Shown: one piece after another, positions 29,274 to 38,612 of the stretch
How the letters are laid out: each line of letters begins with the position of its first letter
Position numbering within the stretch: position 1 is the first letter of the stretch
Origin: Streptomyces sp. NBC_01232
GTDB lineage: Bacteria > Actinomycetota > Actinomycetes > Streptomycetales > Streptomycetaceae
Length of the DNA stretch: 64,000 bases
NCBI RefSeq assembly: GCF_035989885.1
Contig: NZ_CP108518.1
Location: forward strand, 1,860,001-1,924,000
Reading direction: 5' to 3'
The notes under the pieces: generated by a model
The model's input: only the letters and a program-made list of their open reading frames with translations
The model's database searches: none
Told to the model about the DNA's origin: nothing
Position numbers and translations under genes: made by a program

Positions 29274-30479
29274 CTACTGTGCCGCGTACGGGTCCTTGCC
29301 GCGGCCCCGGGTGCCCCGGCGCGGACGCCGTGCCAGTACGGCGGCCAGTACGAGCAGCGCCGCCCCCGCGACCGCTGCCGCCGGGGCGCCCAGCCGGGCA
29401 CCGCGCTCGGGCGGGCGGGCCGGTTCGGGGTCGGGACCGAAATACGTGCTCCCGGCCGCCGCGGGCGCGGGCACCGCGGCCTCCGGGCGCATCGTGTCGG
29501 CGGCCTGGAGGGCTGCGACGGGATCGACGAGGCCGTGTCCGCGGGCGTCGTCGCGGCCGCCGGCCGGGGAGTCTGCGGCGGTCGCCTCCAGCAGCTTCTT
29601 GATCTGGGCCGGGGACAGGTCCGGGTGCGCGGCCCGGACGAGGGCCACCGCGCCGGAGACGAAGGCCGCCGCCGCGCTGGTGCCCCAGCCCTCGTAGTAG
29701 GAGCGGTCGGGATCCGCGATGACGACGTCCACGCCGGGGGCGCTGACGGTGGCGTACCAGTTGCGGGTGGAGAACTTGGCCTTCTTGCCGCGGCGGTCCA
29801 CCGCGGTCACGGCGATGACCCCCGGATAGGCCGCCGGGTAGGAGACCCGGTCGCCCGCCTCCCCGCCGTTGCCCGCCGAGGCCACGACGACCACGCCCTT
29901 GGCGAGGGCGTACTGGACGGCCTCGTCCTCGCCCGCCTCGTGGTGGGCGGAGTCGCTGTCGTCGCCGAGGGACAGGTTGATCACGTCGGCGCCGTGGTCC
30001 GCGGCCCACCGGATGCCCTCGGCGAGCGCGCCGCCCTTGCTGTCGCGTGCCTTGGCACGGCCCGGGTCGCCCTCTTCGAGGATCACCCGGATGGGCAGGA
30101 TCCGTGCCTGCGGGGCGATGCCGAGGACGCCCTGGCCGCGGCTGGGGCCGTGGCCGTGCCCGGCGATGATGCTCGCCATGGCGGTGCCGTGGCGGGCCCA
30201 GGCGCGGTCGCCGCGGCCGGCTCCCATGCCGATGAGGTCGGTGCCCTCCAGGACCTGGCCGGCGAGGTCGGGGTGCGCGTCGTCGACGCCGGTGTCGAGG
30301 ACGGCGACCGTCACGCCGTCGCCCCGGGTGGTGCCCCAGGCCTCCTCGGCGCGCAGCGCGAGCAGGCCCCACTGGCGGTCGCGGATGTTGTCGGCGGCGG
30401 CGGGGGTCGCGGTGGCGGGCACGAGGAGGGTCGCGGCGAGCAGGGCGGTGGCCGCCTGCCCGAGGGCCCTGCGGATCAT
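29274..30479 (-). CDS. Mycosin-like S8 serine protease, membrane-anchored
   Basis: A 401-residue subtilisin-family protease. It has a signal peptide (about residues 1–29), the catalytic triad in VAVLDTGVDD (Asp), ARHGTAMASII (His) and GWGTSAAAAF (Ser), the oxyanion-type ASAGNGG, and a single C-terminal membrane helix followed by an Arg-rich cytoplasmic tail. This layout matches mycosins, the proteases tied to type VII secretion. No ESX core genes are in the window, so it is an orphan here. Its ATG overlaps the preceding stop by 4 bp, linking it to the membrane protein upstream. Confidence 0.9.
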   Translation of the reverse strand: MIRRALGQAATALLAATLLVPATATPAAADNIRDRQWGLLALRAEEAWGTTRGDGVTVAVLDTGVDDAHPDLAGQVLEGTDLIGMGAGRGDRAWARHGTAMASIIAGHGHGPSRGQGVLGIAPQARILPIRVILEEGDPGRAKARDSKGGALAEGIRWAADHGADVINLSLGDDSDSAHHEAGEDEAVQYALAKGVVVVASAGNGGEAGDRVSYPAAYPGVIAVTAVDRRGKKAKFSTRNWYATVSAPGVDVVIADPDRSYYEGWGTSAAAAFVSGAVALVRAAHPDLSPAQIKKLLEATAADSPAGGRDDARGHGLVDPVAALQAADTMRPEAAVPAPAAAGSTYFGPDPEPARPPERGARLGAPAAAVAGAALLVLAAVLARRPRRGTRGRGKDPYAAQ

Positions 30480-31294
30480 CGGGTGGACTCCGGGGTGGGT
30501 GCGGCTGTGGCGGTCGCCGCGGGTGTGGCGGGCGGGGCGGCGAGCAAGGCGACGGCGTGGCCGATGCGGTCGGCGACCGCCCGGGCCTCGTGGCCGAGGC
30601 CGGCCTGGGCTGCGGCGCCCGTGGCGTCCTTCTTCATCAGGTCCTCGGCGGGGCGGGGCGCGTCCTGAGGACGGCCGTCGGCGAAGGCGGAGACGGTGTA
30701 GACGACGACGGGGGCCTCGGCGAGTACGGACGAGGCCCAGGCGGCGCGCTGCGCGTCGGCGAACCCGTAGGCCGGCGGGGCGGTGATCCGGCCCTTGAGG
30801 GCGGCCATCGCAGGGGCGTCGGCGGGGGTGAAGACCATGCCGACGGTGATGAGGGAGCTGCGGGTGGCGTCGGTGTAGGTGGCTCGGAGCACGCGGGTGC
30901 AGCCGGTGGCGGCCAGCAGGGGCTGCCAGTCGGCGGCGAGGGCGGCGGAACACTCGGCGTCGGGGGCGAGCGCTGTCCGGGTCCAGGTGCGGTCGGCTCC
31001 GCCGGGGCCGGCGGAGGGGCCGGTCAGGACGGGCGGGAGGAGGCTGTCGACGGGGGCGGCACGCCACAGCGACTCGGCCCTGCGGTAGGCGGCGTCGGCG
31101 GGCAGGGGGCGGCCCGCGGCGCGGTGCTCGGCCCAGGTGGTGAGTGCGGCTCCGCCGACGAGGCCGCCGCCGAGGAGGACGCAGAGCGCGGCGGCGAGGA
31201 CCCGTCCGGGGCGGCGGGATCCGTGCGGGGGCCGGGGCGTCGGGGGCGGTTCGGGCTCGCCCAGGATCGAGGTCCGCGGTGTCGTCGTGGTCAT
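30476..31294 (-). CDS. Single-pass membrane protein co-expressed with mycosin
   Basis: A 272-residue protein with a Pro-rich cytoplasmic N-terminus, one transmembrane helix (about residues 32–52, VLAAALCVLLGGGLVGGAAL) and an exported domain of about 190 residues containing two cysteines (DAECSAAL, ATGCTRVL) that could form a disulfide. No known domain is recognised. The 4-bp overlap with the protease gene implies that they work together, for example as protease and regulator or substrate. The start ATG at 31294 is preferred; a weak ribosome site precedes it. Confidence 0.75.
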   Translation of the reverse strand: MTTTTPRTSILGEPEPPPTPRPPHGSRRPGRVLAAALCVLLGGGLVGGAALTTWAEHRAAGRPLPADAAYRRAESLWRAAPVDSLLPPVLTGPSAGPGGADRTWTRTALAPDAECSAALAADWQPLLAATGCTRVLRATYTDATRSSLITVGMVFTPADAPAMAALKGRITAPPAYGFADAQRAAWASSVLAEAPVVVYTVSAFADGRPQDAPRPAEDLMKKDATGAAAQAGLGHEARAVADRIGHAVALLAAPPATPAATATAAPTPESTR

Positions 31295-31432
31295 CCGGCG
31301 GCTCCGCCCCCCGTTCCGTACGGCTGCCTGCCCGTACTCTACGGCGTCGGGCGCAGGGGGTGCGCGGGGCGGGTGCGCGGCGGGTTCCGGTGCCGGGCCG
31401 CTGCCGGTCCGGGGTGTCGGCCGACGCCTGTG

Positions 31433-31481
31433 GCCCCGTCGGCGATTGAGGCGCAGGGGTCCGGGGCAGTGCCCCGGGAAA
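31433..31481. repeat. Streptomyces dispersed intergenic repeat, copy A
   Basis: Contains CGGCGATTGAGGCGCAGGG followed by GTCCGGGGCAGTGCCCCGG, a hairpin-forming end. It matches, with changes, the element at 49417–49501. Similar elements are, from memory, scattered through Streptomyces intergenic regions. Confidence 0.7.
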
Positions 31482-31543
31482 CGGGCAAAGGGCGGGCGGA
31501 GAAGTACTACCCACCGGTACAGACCTCTGGCAAGCTGCCGCCC

Positions 31544-32746
31544 ATGAACTCCCCCGCCACCGACCGCGCCCGGTACGACCGGGCGACCGCGCACCTGGAC
31601 GCGCCGCTGGCCATCGTGGATCTCGACGCCTTCGACACCAATGCCGACGATCTCGTCCGCCGCGCCGCCGGCAAGCCGGTCCGGGTCGCGAGCAAGTCGG
31701 TCCGGTGCCGCGCGCTGCTGGAACGGGTGCTCGCCCGGCCCGGGTTCGCCGGGATCATGTCGTACACCCTCGCCGAGTCGCTCTGGCTGGCCCGGTCCGG
31801 TTTCGAGGACGTGCTCCTCGCCTATCCCTCCGCCGACCGCGCCGGGTTCGCCGAGCTGGCGGGCGACGCCAAGCTGGCCGGCGCCGTCACCGTGATGGTG
31901 GACGATCCGGCGCAGCTGGACCTGATCGACGCGGCCCGCGACGGCGGCGGCGAGGAGGTCAGGGTCTGTCTGGAGCTGGACACGGCCCTGCAGTTGCTCG
32001 GTGGCCGGGTCCGGATCGGGGCCCGCCGCTCGCCGCTGCGCGAGCCCGCCCAGCTGGCCGCCCTGGCTCGGGCCGTGACCGAGCGGCCCGGGTTCCGGGT
32101 CGTGGGGCTGATGGCGTACGAGGGCCATGTCGCCGGGGTCGGGGACGCGCTGGCCGGCCGCCCGCTGCGGTCCCGGGCGATCCGGCTGATGCAGGGCGCC
32201 GCCCGCAGGGAGCTGGCGGCGCGGCGGGCCGAGGTGGTGCGGGCCGTGCGGGCCGTCGTACCGGATCTGGAGTTCGTCAACGGCGGCGGGACCGGCAGCG
32301 TGCAGCAGACGGCCGCGGAGGACGCGGTGACCGAGATCGCGGCGGGTTCGGGCCTGTACGTGCCGCGGCTCTTCGACAACTACACGTCGTTCAGCGGGCG
32401 TCCGGCGGCCCTGTTCGCCCAGCCCGTGGTGCGCAGGCCCGGGGTGGGTGTGGTGACCGTGCTCGGGGGCGGCTACCCGGCGTCCGGTGCGGCGGGGGCG
32501 GACCGGCTCCCGGTGCCGTACCTGCCGCAGGGGCTGGCCTACGACCCCCAGGAGGGCGCGGGCGAGGTGCAGACCCCGTTGCTGGGGAGCCCGGCCGACG
32601 ATCTGCTGATCGGCGACCGGGTCTGGTTCCGTCACGCCAAGGCGGGCGAACTGTGCGAGCGGTTCGACACCCTGCACCTGATCGAGGGCGACCGGGTCAC
32701 CGAGAGCGTCCCGACCTACCGCGGCGAGGGTCGGACCTTCCTCTAG
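31544..32746 (+). CDS. PLP amino-acid deaminase/aldolase (alanine-racemase-like fold)
   Basis: A 400-residue fold-type III PLP enzyme. The cofactor lysine is in PVRVASKSVRC near residue 49, and EFVNGGGTGSV provides phosphate contacts. The C-terminal barrel contains the metal/substrate residues of the D-threonine-aldolase-like group (WFRHAKAGELCERFD). Such enzymes cleave or deaminate beta-hydroxy D-amino acids; the actual substrate is unknown. The ATG at 31544 is used, and no strong ribosome site is seen. Its TAG stop shares CTAG with the stop of the convergent HAD gene. Confidence 0.85.
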   Translation: MNSPATDRARYDRATAHLDAPLAIVDLDAFDTNADDLVRRAAGKPVRVASKSVRCRALLERVLARPGFAGIMSYTLAESLWLARSGFEDVLLAYPSADRAGFAELAGDAKLAGAVTVMVDDPAQLDLIDAARDGGGEEVRVCLELDTALQLLGGRVRIGARRSPLREPAQLAALARAVTERPGFRVVGLMAYEGHVAGVGDALAGRPLRSRAIRLMQGAARRELAARRAEVVRAVRAVVPDLEFVNGGGTGSVQQTAAEDAVTEIAAGSGLYVPRLFDNYTSFSGRPAALFAQPVVRRPGVGVVTVLGGGYPASGAAGADRLPVPYLPQGLAYDPQEGAGEVQTPLLGSPADDLLIGDRVWFRHAKAGELCERFDTLHLIEGDRVTESVPTYRGEGRTFL

Positions 32747-34017
32747 TAGACGGAGTCGCTCTGGTCGGGGACGACGCTGTGGTCGCCCCGCAGGACCGGG
32801 CCCCTGGTGCCGTCGTGGCCGACGTAGCCGGTCGTCGCGCACGGGTAGGGGTCGGTCTTCTGCTTCTTCGGTTCGATGAACATGGGGTTGACGATCCACC
32901 GGCCGTCGCTGTTGTCGTACGCCCGGCACATGAGCTCGTTCTTGTTGCGGTTGACGACGAGCCGCAGGGCGGTGGCGTCGCGCAGGAACGAGATGTCGGT
33001 GTCGGAGTCGCCGGCGGCGAACACGTGGCGGCGGGCGGCGGGCTGGACCTTCTCGGCGGCCGCGCCGCGGACGCCGAAGATCTCCTTGTTGATCCAGCAG
33101 CGCTTGCCGTCGATGTAGGTGATCATCGTGTCGGCGCCGTCCCGGACGGATCCGCAGCCCTGGAGGTGGGGGGTGAACTTGCCGCCGCGGGTGGTGGTGT
33201 TGCGGATGCCGATGACGCGGTCGGCCTTGATGCCGACGTCCTTCGCCCAGACCTCGACCACGGGCTGCGGGGACGCGGAGCTGATCCACACGTCGAAGCC
33301 GGCCCTCTGGAGGCCCTTGACCAGGTCCCGTTGCTGGTCGTAGTAGCGCACCCAGCCGGTGGCGGTGCCGCTGCCCACCTGCTGGGTGGCGCCGACGGGC
33401 GCGGCGAGGTTCTCGGTGCGGGCGGCGGCCGCGAAGCCGCGGATCTCGCGGGCGGTCCAGCCCTGCATCAGCTGGGCGAGCCAGGCGTACGAGGGGTCGG
33501 TGGTGCGGCGGTCCCAGCCGGCGAAGGCGGGGGCGCCGGCGCGGGTCGCGGCGGTTCCGTAGACGGAGTTGATCTCGTCGGCGCAGGCGGTTCCGGCGGC
33601 GGTCGCGGTGGGCAGGGGCGCGCCGGGGCGGGCGAGGGCGGCGCAGGCGTCGGCCAGGGCCCCGGTGGCGGCGGGGGTGAGGTGGCGGCTGGTGGTGGAC
33701 CAGTCCCCGGCGGCGGGCTGGCGGATCCGGCCGTTGCGCAGGAGCCAGAACATGGTGGCGTCGCCGACGTCGTTCTTGACGACGGTGTTGTCCCAGTCGA
33801 AGACGGCGACGGGCCTGGCGCCGCCGGGGCGGTACGGGTTGCAGTTGCCGTACTGGTCGATGAGCTGCTGGAGCCGGGCCCGGTTGTCCCCGTACCAGCC
33901 GGGGCCGACCGTGACCCGGGGGCAGGGTGCGTGGCCCGCCTGGGCCGGCGGGGCGAGCAGGAGACCGGATCCGGTGACCGCCATCAGGGCGAGGGGGGCC
34001 GCCCACTTTCTCTGCAT
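32743..34017 (-). CDS. Secreted HAD-superfamily phosphatase
   Basis: A 424-residue exported phosphatase. A signal peptide occupies about residues 1–27. HAD motif I is VAVFDWDNTVVKND near residues 72–85, with the nucleophilic Asp. Motif II corresponds to VWISSASPQP and motif III/IV to VFAAGDSDTDISFLRDA. A long cap region lies between, which resembles the phosphoserine-phosphatase-like class. It probably releases phosphate from small extracellular phosphoesters. AAGGAG lies 4 nt before the ATG at 34017. Several cysteines in the mature part may form disulfides. Confidence 0.85.
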   Translation of the reverse strand: MQRKWAAPLALMAVTGSGLLLAPPAQAGHAPCPRVTVGPGWYGDNRARLQQLIDQYGNCNPYRPGGARPVAVFDWDNTVVKNDVGDATMFWLLRNGRIRQPAAGDWSTTSRHLTPAATGALADACAALARPGAPLPTATAAGTACADEINSVYGTAATRAGAPAFAGWDRRTTDPSYAWLAQLMQGWTAREIRGFAAAARTENLAAPVGATQQVGSGTATGWVRYYDQQRDLVKGLQRAGFDVWISSASPQPVVEVWAKDVGIKADRVIGIRNTTTRGGKFTPHLQGCGSVRDGADTMITYIDGKRCWINKEIFGVRGAAAEKVQPAARRHVFAAGDSDTDISFLRDATALRLVVNRNKNELMCRAYDNSDGRWIVNPMFIEPKKQKTDPYPCATTGYVGHDGTRGPVLRGDHSVVPDQSDSVY

Positions 34018-34111
34018 GCTGCTCCTTCGGGGGGATGGAACGGGCAACGGAACGGCCGGGCACCTTGCGGCGCCCGGCCGGCCGGGGCGGGGGGGGGTGG
34101 TGCGGGTCTGC

Positions 34112-34897
34112 CTACAGCGGGGTCACGTACGCGCCCGAGATGCCGCCGTCGACGAGGAAGTCGGTGGCGTTGATGAAGGAGGAGTCGTCGCTGGCGAGGA
34201 AGGCGACGGCGGCCGCGATCTCGGTGGGCTCGGCGAAGCGGCCCAGCGGGATGTGGACGAGGCGACGGGCGGCGCGCTCGGGGTCCTTGGCGAACAGTTC
34301 CTGCAGCAGGGGGGTGTTGACGGGCCCGGGGCACAGGGCGTTGACGCGGATGCCCTCGCGGGCGAACTGCACGCCCAGCTCGCGGGACATGGCGAGGACG
34401 CCGCCCTTGGACGCGGTGTAGGAGATCTGGGAGGTGGCGGCGCCCATGATCGCGACGAAGGAGGCGGTGTTGATGATGGAGCCGCGGCCCTGGCGCTGCA
34501 TGTAGGGCAGGGCGGCCTTGCAGCACAGGTAGACGGAGGTGAGGTTGACGTCCTGGACGCGCTTCCAGGCCTCCAGGCCGGTGGTCAGGATGGAGTCGTC
34601 GTCCGGGGGCGAGATGCCCGCGTTGTTGAAGGCGATGTCGACCGAGCCGTAGGTGTCGAAGGCCGTCCTGAAGAGCGCCTCGACCTCCTCGGGGCTGGTG
34701 ACGTCGACCTTGACGAACAGACCGCCGACCTCCTCGGCGGCGGCCTTGCCGGCCGTCGCGTCGATGTCCGCGCAGACCACGTTGGCGCCTTCGGAGGCCA
34801 GGCGGCGGGCGGTGGCGAGGCCGATGCCGCTGCCGGCTCCGGTGATGACGGCGGTGCGGCCGACCAGGCGGCGGCAGATGATCTCTTCGTTCGACAT
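34112..34897 (-). CDS. SDR-family dehydrogenase of the ethanolamine/GlnA4 cluster
   Basis: A 261-residue short-chain dehydrogenase. The cofactor motif is VITGAGSGIGLATA, NNAG is at about residue 90, and the catalytic Tyr-Lys pair is in SYTASKGG. The sequence resembles 3-oxoacyl-ACP reductase-like SDRs, but the context points to an alcohol-to-aldehyde step, perhaps oxidising gamma-glutamylethanolamide. It starts 5 bp after the aldehyde dehydrogenase stop and is last of the glnA4-like operon. The substrate is inferred only from neighbours. Confidence 0.85.
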   Translation of the reverse strand: MSNEEIICRRLVGRTAVITGAGSGIGLATARRLASEGANVVCADIDATAGKAAAEEVGGLFVKVDVTSPEEVEALFRTAFDTYGSVDIAFNNAGISPPDDDSILTTGLEAWKRVQDVNLTSVYLCCKAALPYMQRQGRGSIINTASFVAIMGAATSQISYTASKGGVLAMSRELGVQFAREGIRVNALCPGPVNTPLLQELFAKDPERAARRLVHIPLGRFAEPTEIAAAVAFLASDDSSFINATDFLVDGGISGAYVTPL

Positions 34898-34902
34898 GTG
34901 GT

Positions 34903-36282
34903 TCAGGCCTCCGTGCTGATGAAGACGTTCTTGGTCTCGGTGAAAGCGGTGAGGGCGTCGGGTCCGAGCTCGCGGCCGAGTCCGGACTGCTTGTAGCCGC
35001 CGAAGGGGGTCCAGTAGCGGACGCTGCTGTGCGAGTTGACGGACAGGTTGCCGGCGGCGACGGCACGCGAGACGCGCAGCGCGCGGCCGATGTCGCGGGT
35101 CCAGAGGGAGCCGGAGAGGCCGTACTCGGTCGCGTTGGCCAGGCGTACGGCGTCCTCCTCGTCCTCGAAGGGCAGGACGACGGCGACCGGCCCGAAGACC
35201 TCCTCGGCGGCGACGGGCGCGGTGGGGGCGACGTCCGTGACGAGGGTGGGCGGGTACCAGAAGCCGGGGCCCTCGGGGGCGGTGCCCCGGATCGCGGTGA
35301 GGTCGTCCGTGACGAAGGACCGTACGCGCTCCAGCTGGGTCCGGGAGATCAGCGGGCCCATCTGCGTCTTCTCGTCGAGCGGGTCGCCGACGGTCACGGC
35401 CGCGATGCCGGGGGCGACGAGCTCCAGGAAGCGGTCGTAGACGGAGCGCTGTACGAGGATCCGGGTGCGGGCGCAGCAGTCCTGGCCGGTGTTGTCGAGG
35501 AAGGCCATGGGGGCGGCGGCGGCCGCGGCTTCGAGGTCGGCGTCGGCGAAGACGATGTTGGGGCTCTTGCCGCCGAGTTCGAGGGTGACGCGCTTCACCC
35601 GGTCGGCGCACTTGGCCATGATCTGCTTGCCGACGCGGGTGGACCCGGTGAAGACGATCTTCGCGATTCCGGGGTGTTCGACCAGCGCGTCGCCGGTGAC
35701 GTCCCCTCGGCCGGGGAGCACCTGGAAGAGGTGCTCGGGGATCCCGGCCTCGAGGGCGAGTTCGGCGAGGCGCAGCGCGGTCAGGGGGGTGGTCTCGGCG
35801 GGCTTGAGGATGACGGCGTTGCCGGCGGCGAGGGCCGGGGCCAGGCCCCAGGCTGCGATCGGCATCGGGAAGTTCCACGGGGCGATCACGCCGATGACGC
35901 CGAGGGGTTCGAGGAAGGTGATGTCGATGCCGCCGGCGACGGGGATCTGGCGGCCCGAGAGCCGTTCCACTCCCCCGGCGGCGAAGTCCAGGAGGTCGCG
36001 TACGTTGCCGGCCTCCCAGCGGGCGTTGCCGATGGTGTGACCGGCTTCGCGGACCTCCAGCTGTGCCAGTTCCTCGATGTGGCCGTCGACGACCGCGGCG
36101 AAGCGGCGCAGCAGCCGGGCCCGGTCGGCGGGGGCGGCCGCCGCCCAGGCGCGCTGGGCAGCGGCGGCCCGGGCGACGGCGGCGTCGACATCGTCCCGTG
36201 TGGCGGCCGGGACGATGGCGACGGTTTCCTCGGTGGCCGGATTCAACACTCTTAGATTGAAGGGGGCCAGCGCATCGGACAC
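34903..36282 (-). CDS. Aldehyde dehydrogenase of the ethanolamine/GlnA4 cluster
   Basis: A 459-residue NAD(P)-dependent aldehyde dehydrogenase. Present are PWNFPMPIAAWGLAPALAAGN, FTGSTRVGKQIM (cofactor), the catalytic glutamate in VTLELGGKSPN and the catalytic cysteine in NTGQDCCARTR. It presumably oxidises the gamma-glutamylated aldehyde made from ethanolamine, as in PuuC-type routes. I chose the GTG at 36282, with GAGG 6 nt upstream, over the GTG at 36294. It lies 37 bp after the glutamine-synthetase-like gene. Confidence 0.9.
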   Translation of the reverse strand: MSDALAPFNLRVLNPATEETVAIVPAATRDDVDAAVARAAAAQRAWAAAAPADRARLLRRFAAVVDGHIEELAQLEVREAGHTIGNARWEAGNVRDLLDFAAGGVERLSGRQIPVAGGIDITFLEPLGVIGVIAPWNFPMPIAAWGLAPALAAGNAVILKPAETTPLTALRLAELALEAGIPEHLFQVLPGRGDVTGDALVEHPGIAKIVFTGSTRVGKQIMAKCADRVKRVTLELGGKSPNIVFADADLEAAAAAAPMAFLDNTGQDCCARTRILVQRSVYDRFLELVAPGIAAVTVGDPLDEKTQMGPLISRTQLERVRSFVTDDLTAIRGTAPEGPGFWYPPTLVTDVAPTAPVAAEEVFGPVAVVLPFEDEEDAVRLANATEYGLSGSLWTRDIGRALRVSRAVAAGNLSVNSHSSVRYWTPFGGYKQSGLGRELGPDALTAFTETKNVFISTEA

Positions 36283-36319
36283 GTGGTGCCTCACAGTTTC
36301 GTTCGGTGGTGTGCGGTGG

Positions 36320-37684
36320 CTACAGGCGTTCGAAGGAGCGGCGCAGCTCCCAGTCGGTCACCGCGGAGTCGTAGGCGTCGAGTTCCACGCGGGCCATGTT
36401 GCGGTAGTGCGCGACCACTTCGGGGCCGAAGGCGGCCTTGGCGATCTCGCTGTTCTCCCAGAGCTCGGCGGCCTCGCGCAGGGTGGCGGGGACGTGGGCG
36501 TAGTCGGCGGTGTACGCGTTCCCGGCGCAGGCCTCGGGGAGCTCCAAGCGGTTCTCGATGCCGTAGAGCCCGGCCGCGACCAGGCCGGCGACGGCGAGGT
36601 ACGGGTTGACGTCGCCGCCGGGGAGGCGGTTCTCGAAGCGCATGGACCGGCCGTGGCCGACGACCCGCAGCGCGCAGGTCCGGTTGTCCACGCCCCAGGC
36701 GACGGCGGTCGGCGCGAAGGATCCCGGCCGGAAACGCTTGTACGAATTGATGTTGGGGGCGTAGAGAAGGGAGAAGTCGCGCAGCGCGGCCAGCTGGCCG
36801 GCCAGGAAGTGTCGCATCACCGGTGACATACCGCCCGGGCCGTCCCCGGCCATCGCGTTGTGTCCCTCGGTGTCGGCAAGCGAGAGGTGGATGTGACAGG
36901 AGTTGCCCTCGCGCTCGTCGAACTTCGCCATGAAGGTGAGCGAGACACCTTCCTGGGAGGCGATCTCCTTCGCTCCGGTCTTGTAGACGGAGTGCTGGTC
37001 GCAGGTGGTCAGCGCCTCGTCGTAGCGGAAGGCGATCTCGTGCTGGCCGAGGTTGCACTCCCCCTTGGCCGACTCGACGATCAGGCCCGCCGCCTGCATC
37101 TCGTTGCGGATCCGGCGCAGCAGGGGTTCGATGCGGCCGGTCCCGAGGACGGAGTAGTCGATGTTGTACTGGTTGGCGGGCGTCAGGCCGCGGTAGCCGG
37201 AGTTCCAGGCCTGCTCGTAGGTGTCCTGGAAGACCATGAACTCCAGCTCGGTGCCGACCATCGCGGTGTACCCGGCCTCGGCGAGGCGCTCCAGCTGGCG
37301 GCGCAGGATCTGCCGGGGGGCGGCGACGACGGGCGAGCCGTCGTTCCAGGCGAGGTCGGCGAGGAGGAAGGCGCTGCCCGGGTTCCAGGGGATGCGGCGC
37401 AAGGTGGCGAGGTCGGGGTGCATGGCGAAGTCGCCGTAGCCCCGGTCCCACGAGGACATCTCGAAGCCGTCGACGGTGTTCATGTCGGTATCGACGGCGA
37501 GGAGGTAGTTGCAGCCCTCGGTACCGTGCTCGAGGACCTCGTCGAGGAAGAACTGTGCGGCGAACCGCTTGCCCTGGAGCCGCCCCTGCATGTCGGGGAA
37601 GGCCAGGACGACTGTGTCGATCTCACCGCTGGCGACGAGGGAGCGGAGCTCCTCGGGCGCGAGCGGCGGCTTGCGGTCTACCAC
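36320..37684 (-). CDS. glnA4: GlnA4-like gamma-glutamylethanolamide synthetase (glutamine synthetase family)
   Basis: A 454-residue glutamine-synthetase-fold ligase. GTELEFMVF and KGECNLGQHEIAFRY hold metal and substrate ligands, NSCHIHLSL gives the catalytic loop and SYKRFRPGSFAPTAVAWG the ATP site. The tyrosine adenylylation motif of true GlnA is absent: the equivalent region reads GIENRLELPEA. GlnA4 of S. coelicolor joins glutamate to ethanolamine, and the adjacent ethanolamine-type permease supports the same role here. The GTG at 37684 has AAGGAG 8 nt upstream. It is divergent from the FCD regulator across a 77-bp gap. Confidence 0.85.
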   Translation of the reverse strand: MVDRKPPLAPEELRSLVASGEIDTVVLAFPDMQGRLQGKRFAAQFFLDEVLEHGTEGCNYLLAVDTDMNTVDGFEMSSWDRGYGDFAMHPDLATLRRIPWNPGSAFLLADLAWNDGSPVVAAPRQILRRQLERLAEAGYTAMVGTELEFMVFQDTYEQAWNSGYRGLTPANQYNIDYSVLGTGRIEPLLRRIRNEMQAAGLIVESAKGECNLGQHEIAFRYDEALTTCDQHSVYKTGAKEIASQEGVSLTFMAKFDEREGNSCHIHLSLADTEGHNAMAGDGPGGMSPVMRHFLAGQLAALRDFSLLYAPNINSYKRFRPGSFAPTAVAWGVDNRTCALRVVGHGRSMRFENRLPGGDVNPYLAVAGLVAAGLYGIENRLELPEACAGNAYTADYAHVPATLREAAELWENSEIAKAAFGPEVVAHYRNMARVELDAYDSAVTDWELRRSFERL

Positions 37685-37717
37685 TGGAATCTCTCCTTCG
37701 GTGAGCCGAGGAGGCCT

Positions 37718-37740
37718 AAGGTATTGAATAGAACCATTGC
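37718..37740. promoter_or_regulatory. Bipartite operator candidate, copy 1
   Basis: AAGGTA (37718–37723), 8 bp, then AACCATTGC (37732–37740), ending 21 bp before the regulator ATG and lying in the 77-bp divergent gap with glnA4. The half-sites GGT…ACC give weak dyad symmetry, as GntR-family operators often show. The same bipartite string precedes the permease gene. Confidence 0.6.
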
Positions 37741-37761
37741 TTGGGAAGGGGAGGGGCCGAG

Positions 37762-38508
37762 ATGACCGATACGGCGAGCGAAGGCGACGCGGTCGCACGA
37801 CTGAATCCCGTGCTGCGGCAGGTGCGGGCGGGCAACGGTTTCGAGGAGGCGCTGGAGCAGATCCTCCAGGTCGTCCGGCTGGGTCTGGTGCCGGGCGGCG
37901 AACGACTGCCGCCCGAGCGCGAACTGGCGGAACGGATGGGGATCAGCCGGGTCACCCTGCGCGAGGTGCTGAAGGTGCTGCAGGACCAGGGCCTGGTGGA
38001 GGCCCGGCGCGGACGGTACGGCGGAACGTTCGTGCTGCCCCGCCCCGACACCCCGGCCGGAGGCACCGAGGAGGAGCTGCGCCGGCGCGTGGCGGGGGTG
38101 GACATCGAGGACGCCCTGCGGTTCCGCGAGGTCCTGGAGGTGGGGGCGGCCGGACTGTGCGCCTCCCAGGGGCTGACCGAGGAGGGGTCGAAGCGGCTGC
38201 TCAGCGCCCTGGCGGCCACGCACGACGCCCCGCTCGCCGACTACCGCCGCCAGGACACCCTCTTCCACCTGACCCTGTCCGAACTGGCCGGGTCCGCGAC
38301 GCTGACGGCCCAGTACGCGGCCGTCCGGGCCACCGTGAACGACCTGCTGGACTGCATCCCGCTGCTGGTGCGGAACCTGGAGCACTCCCAGCAGCAGCAC
38401 AGCACGCTGGTGGAGGCCGTGCTGGCGGGCGATTCGGCCGGGGCCCGCGAGACCATGCGCGAGCACTGCTGCGGCACGGCGGCGCTGCTGCGCGGCTTCC
38501 TGGCCTGA
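37762..38508 (+). CDS. GntR-family regulator with FCD domain
   Basis: A 248-residue transcription factor. A GntR winged helix is at about residues 25–95 (LPPERELAERMGISRVTLREVLKVL). An all-helical FCD ligand domain follows (about 110–245), with the metal/ligand histidines in QDTLFHLTLSE and HSTLVEAVLAGD. FCD regulators usually respond to carboxylic acids or small metabolites and repress adjacent genes. Placed between glnA4 and the permease, it most likely controls ethanolamine use. GGGAGGGG precedes the ATG at 37762. Confidence 0.9.
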   Translation: MTDTASEGDAVARLNPVLRQVRAGNGFEEALEQILQVVRLGLVPGGERLPPERELAERMGISRVTLREVLKVLQDQGLVEARRGRYGGTFVLPRPDTPAGGTEEELRRRVAGVDIEDALRFREVLEVGAAGLCASQGLTEEGSKRLLSALAATHDAPLADYRRQDTLFHLTLSELAGSATLTAQYAAVRATVNDLLDCIPLLVRNLEHSQQQHSTLVEAVLAGDSAGARETMREHCCGTAALLRGFLA

Positions 38509-38612
38509 GCGGCTCCGTGGCGGGCCGGAGGGGCGACCCGGGAAGTGGCCCGGGAGGGATTCGTAACTTCTGTTTAACGCAGAGGTCTTGCGCACTCCGC
38601 CCCTCTAAGGCA

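Noticed and set aside
30476..34063. Continuous minus-strand open frame of nearly 1200 codons
   Set aside because: Only its last 272 codons fit a protein. The rest is antisense or out of frame to the deaminase and HAD genes and reads as Arg/Pro repeats.
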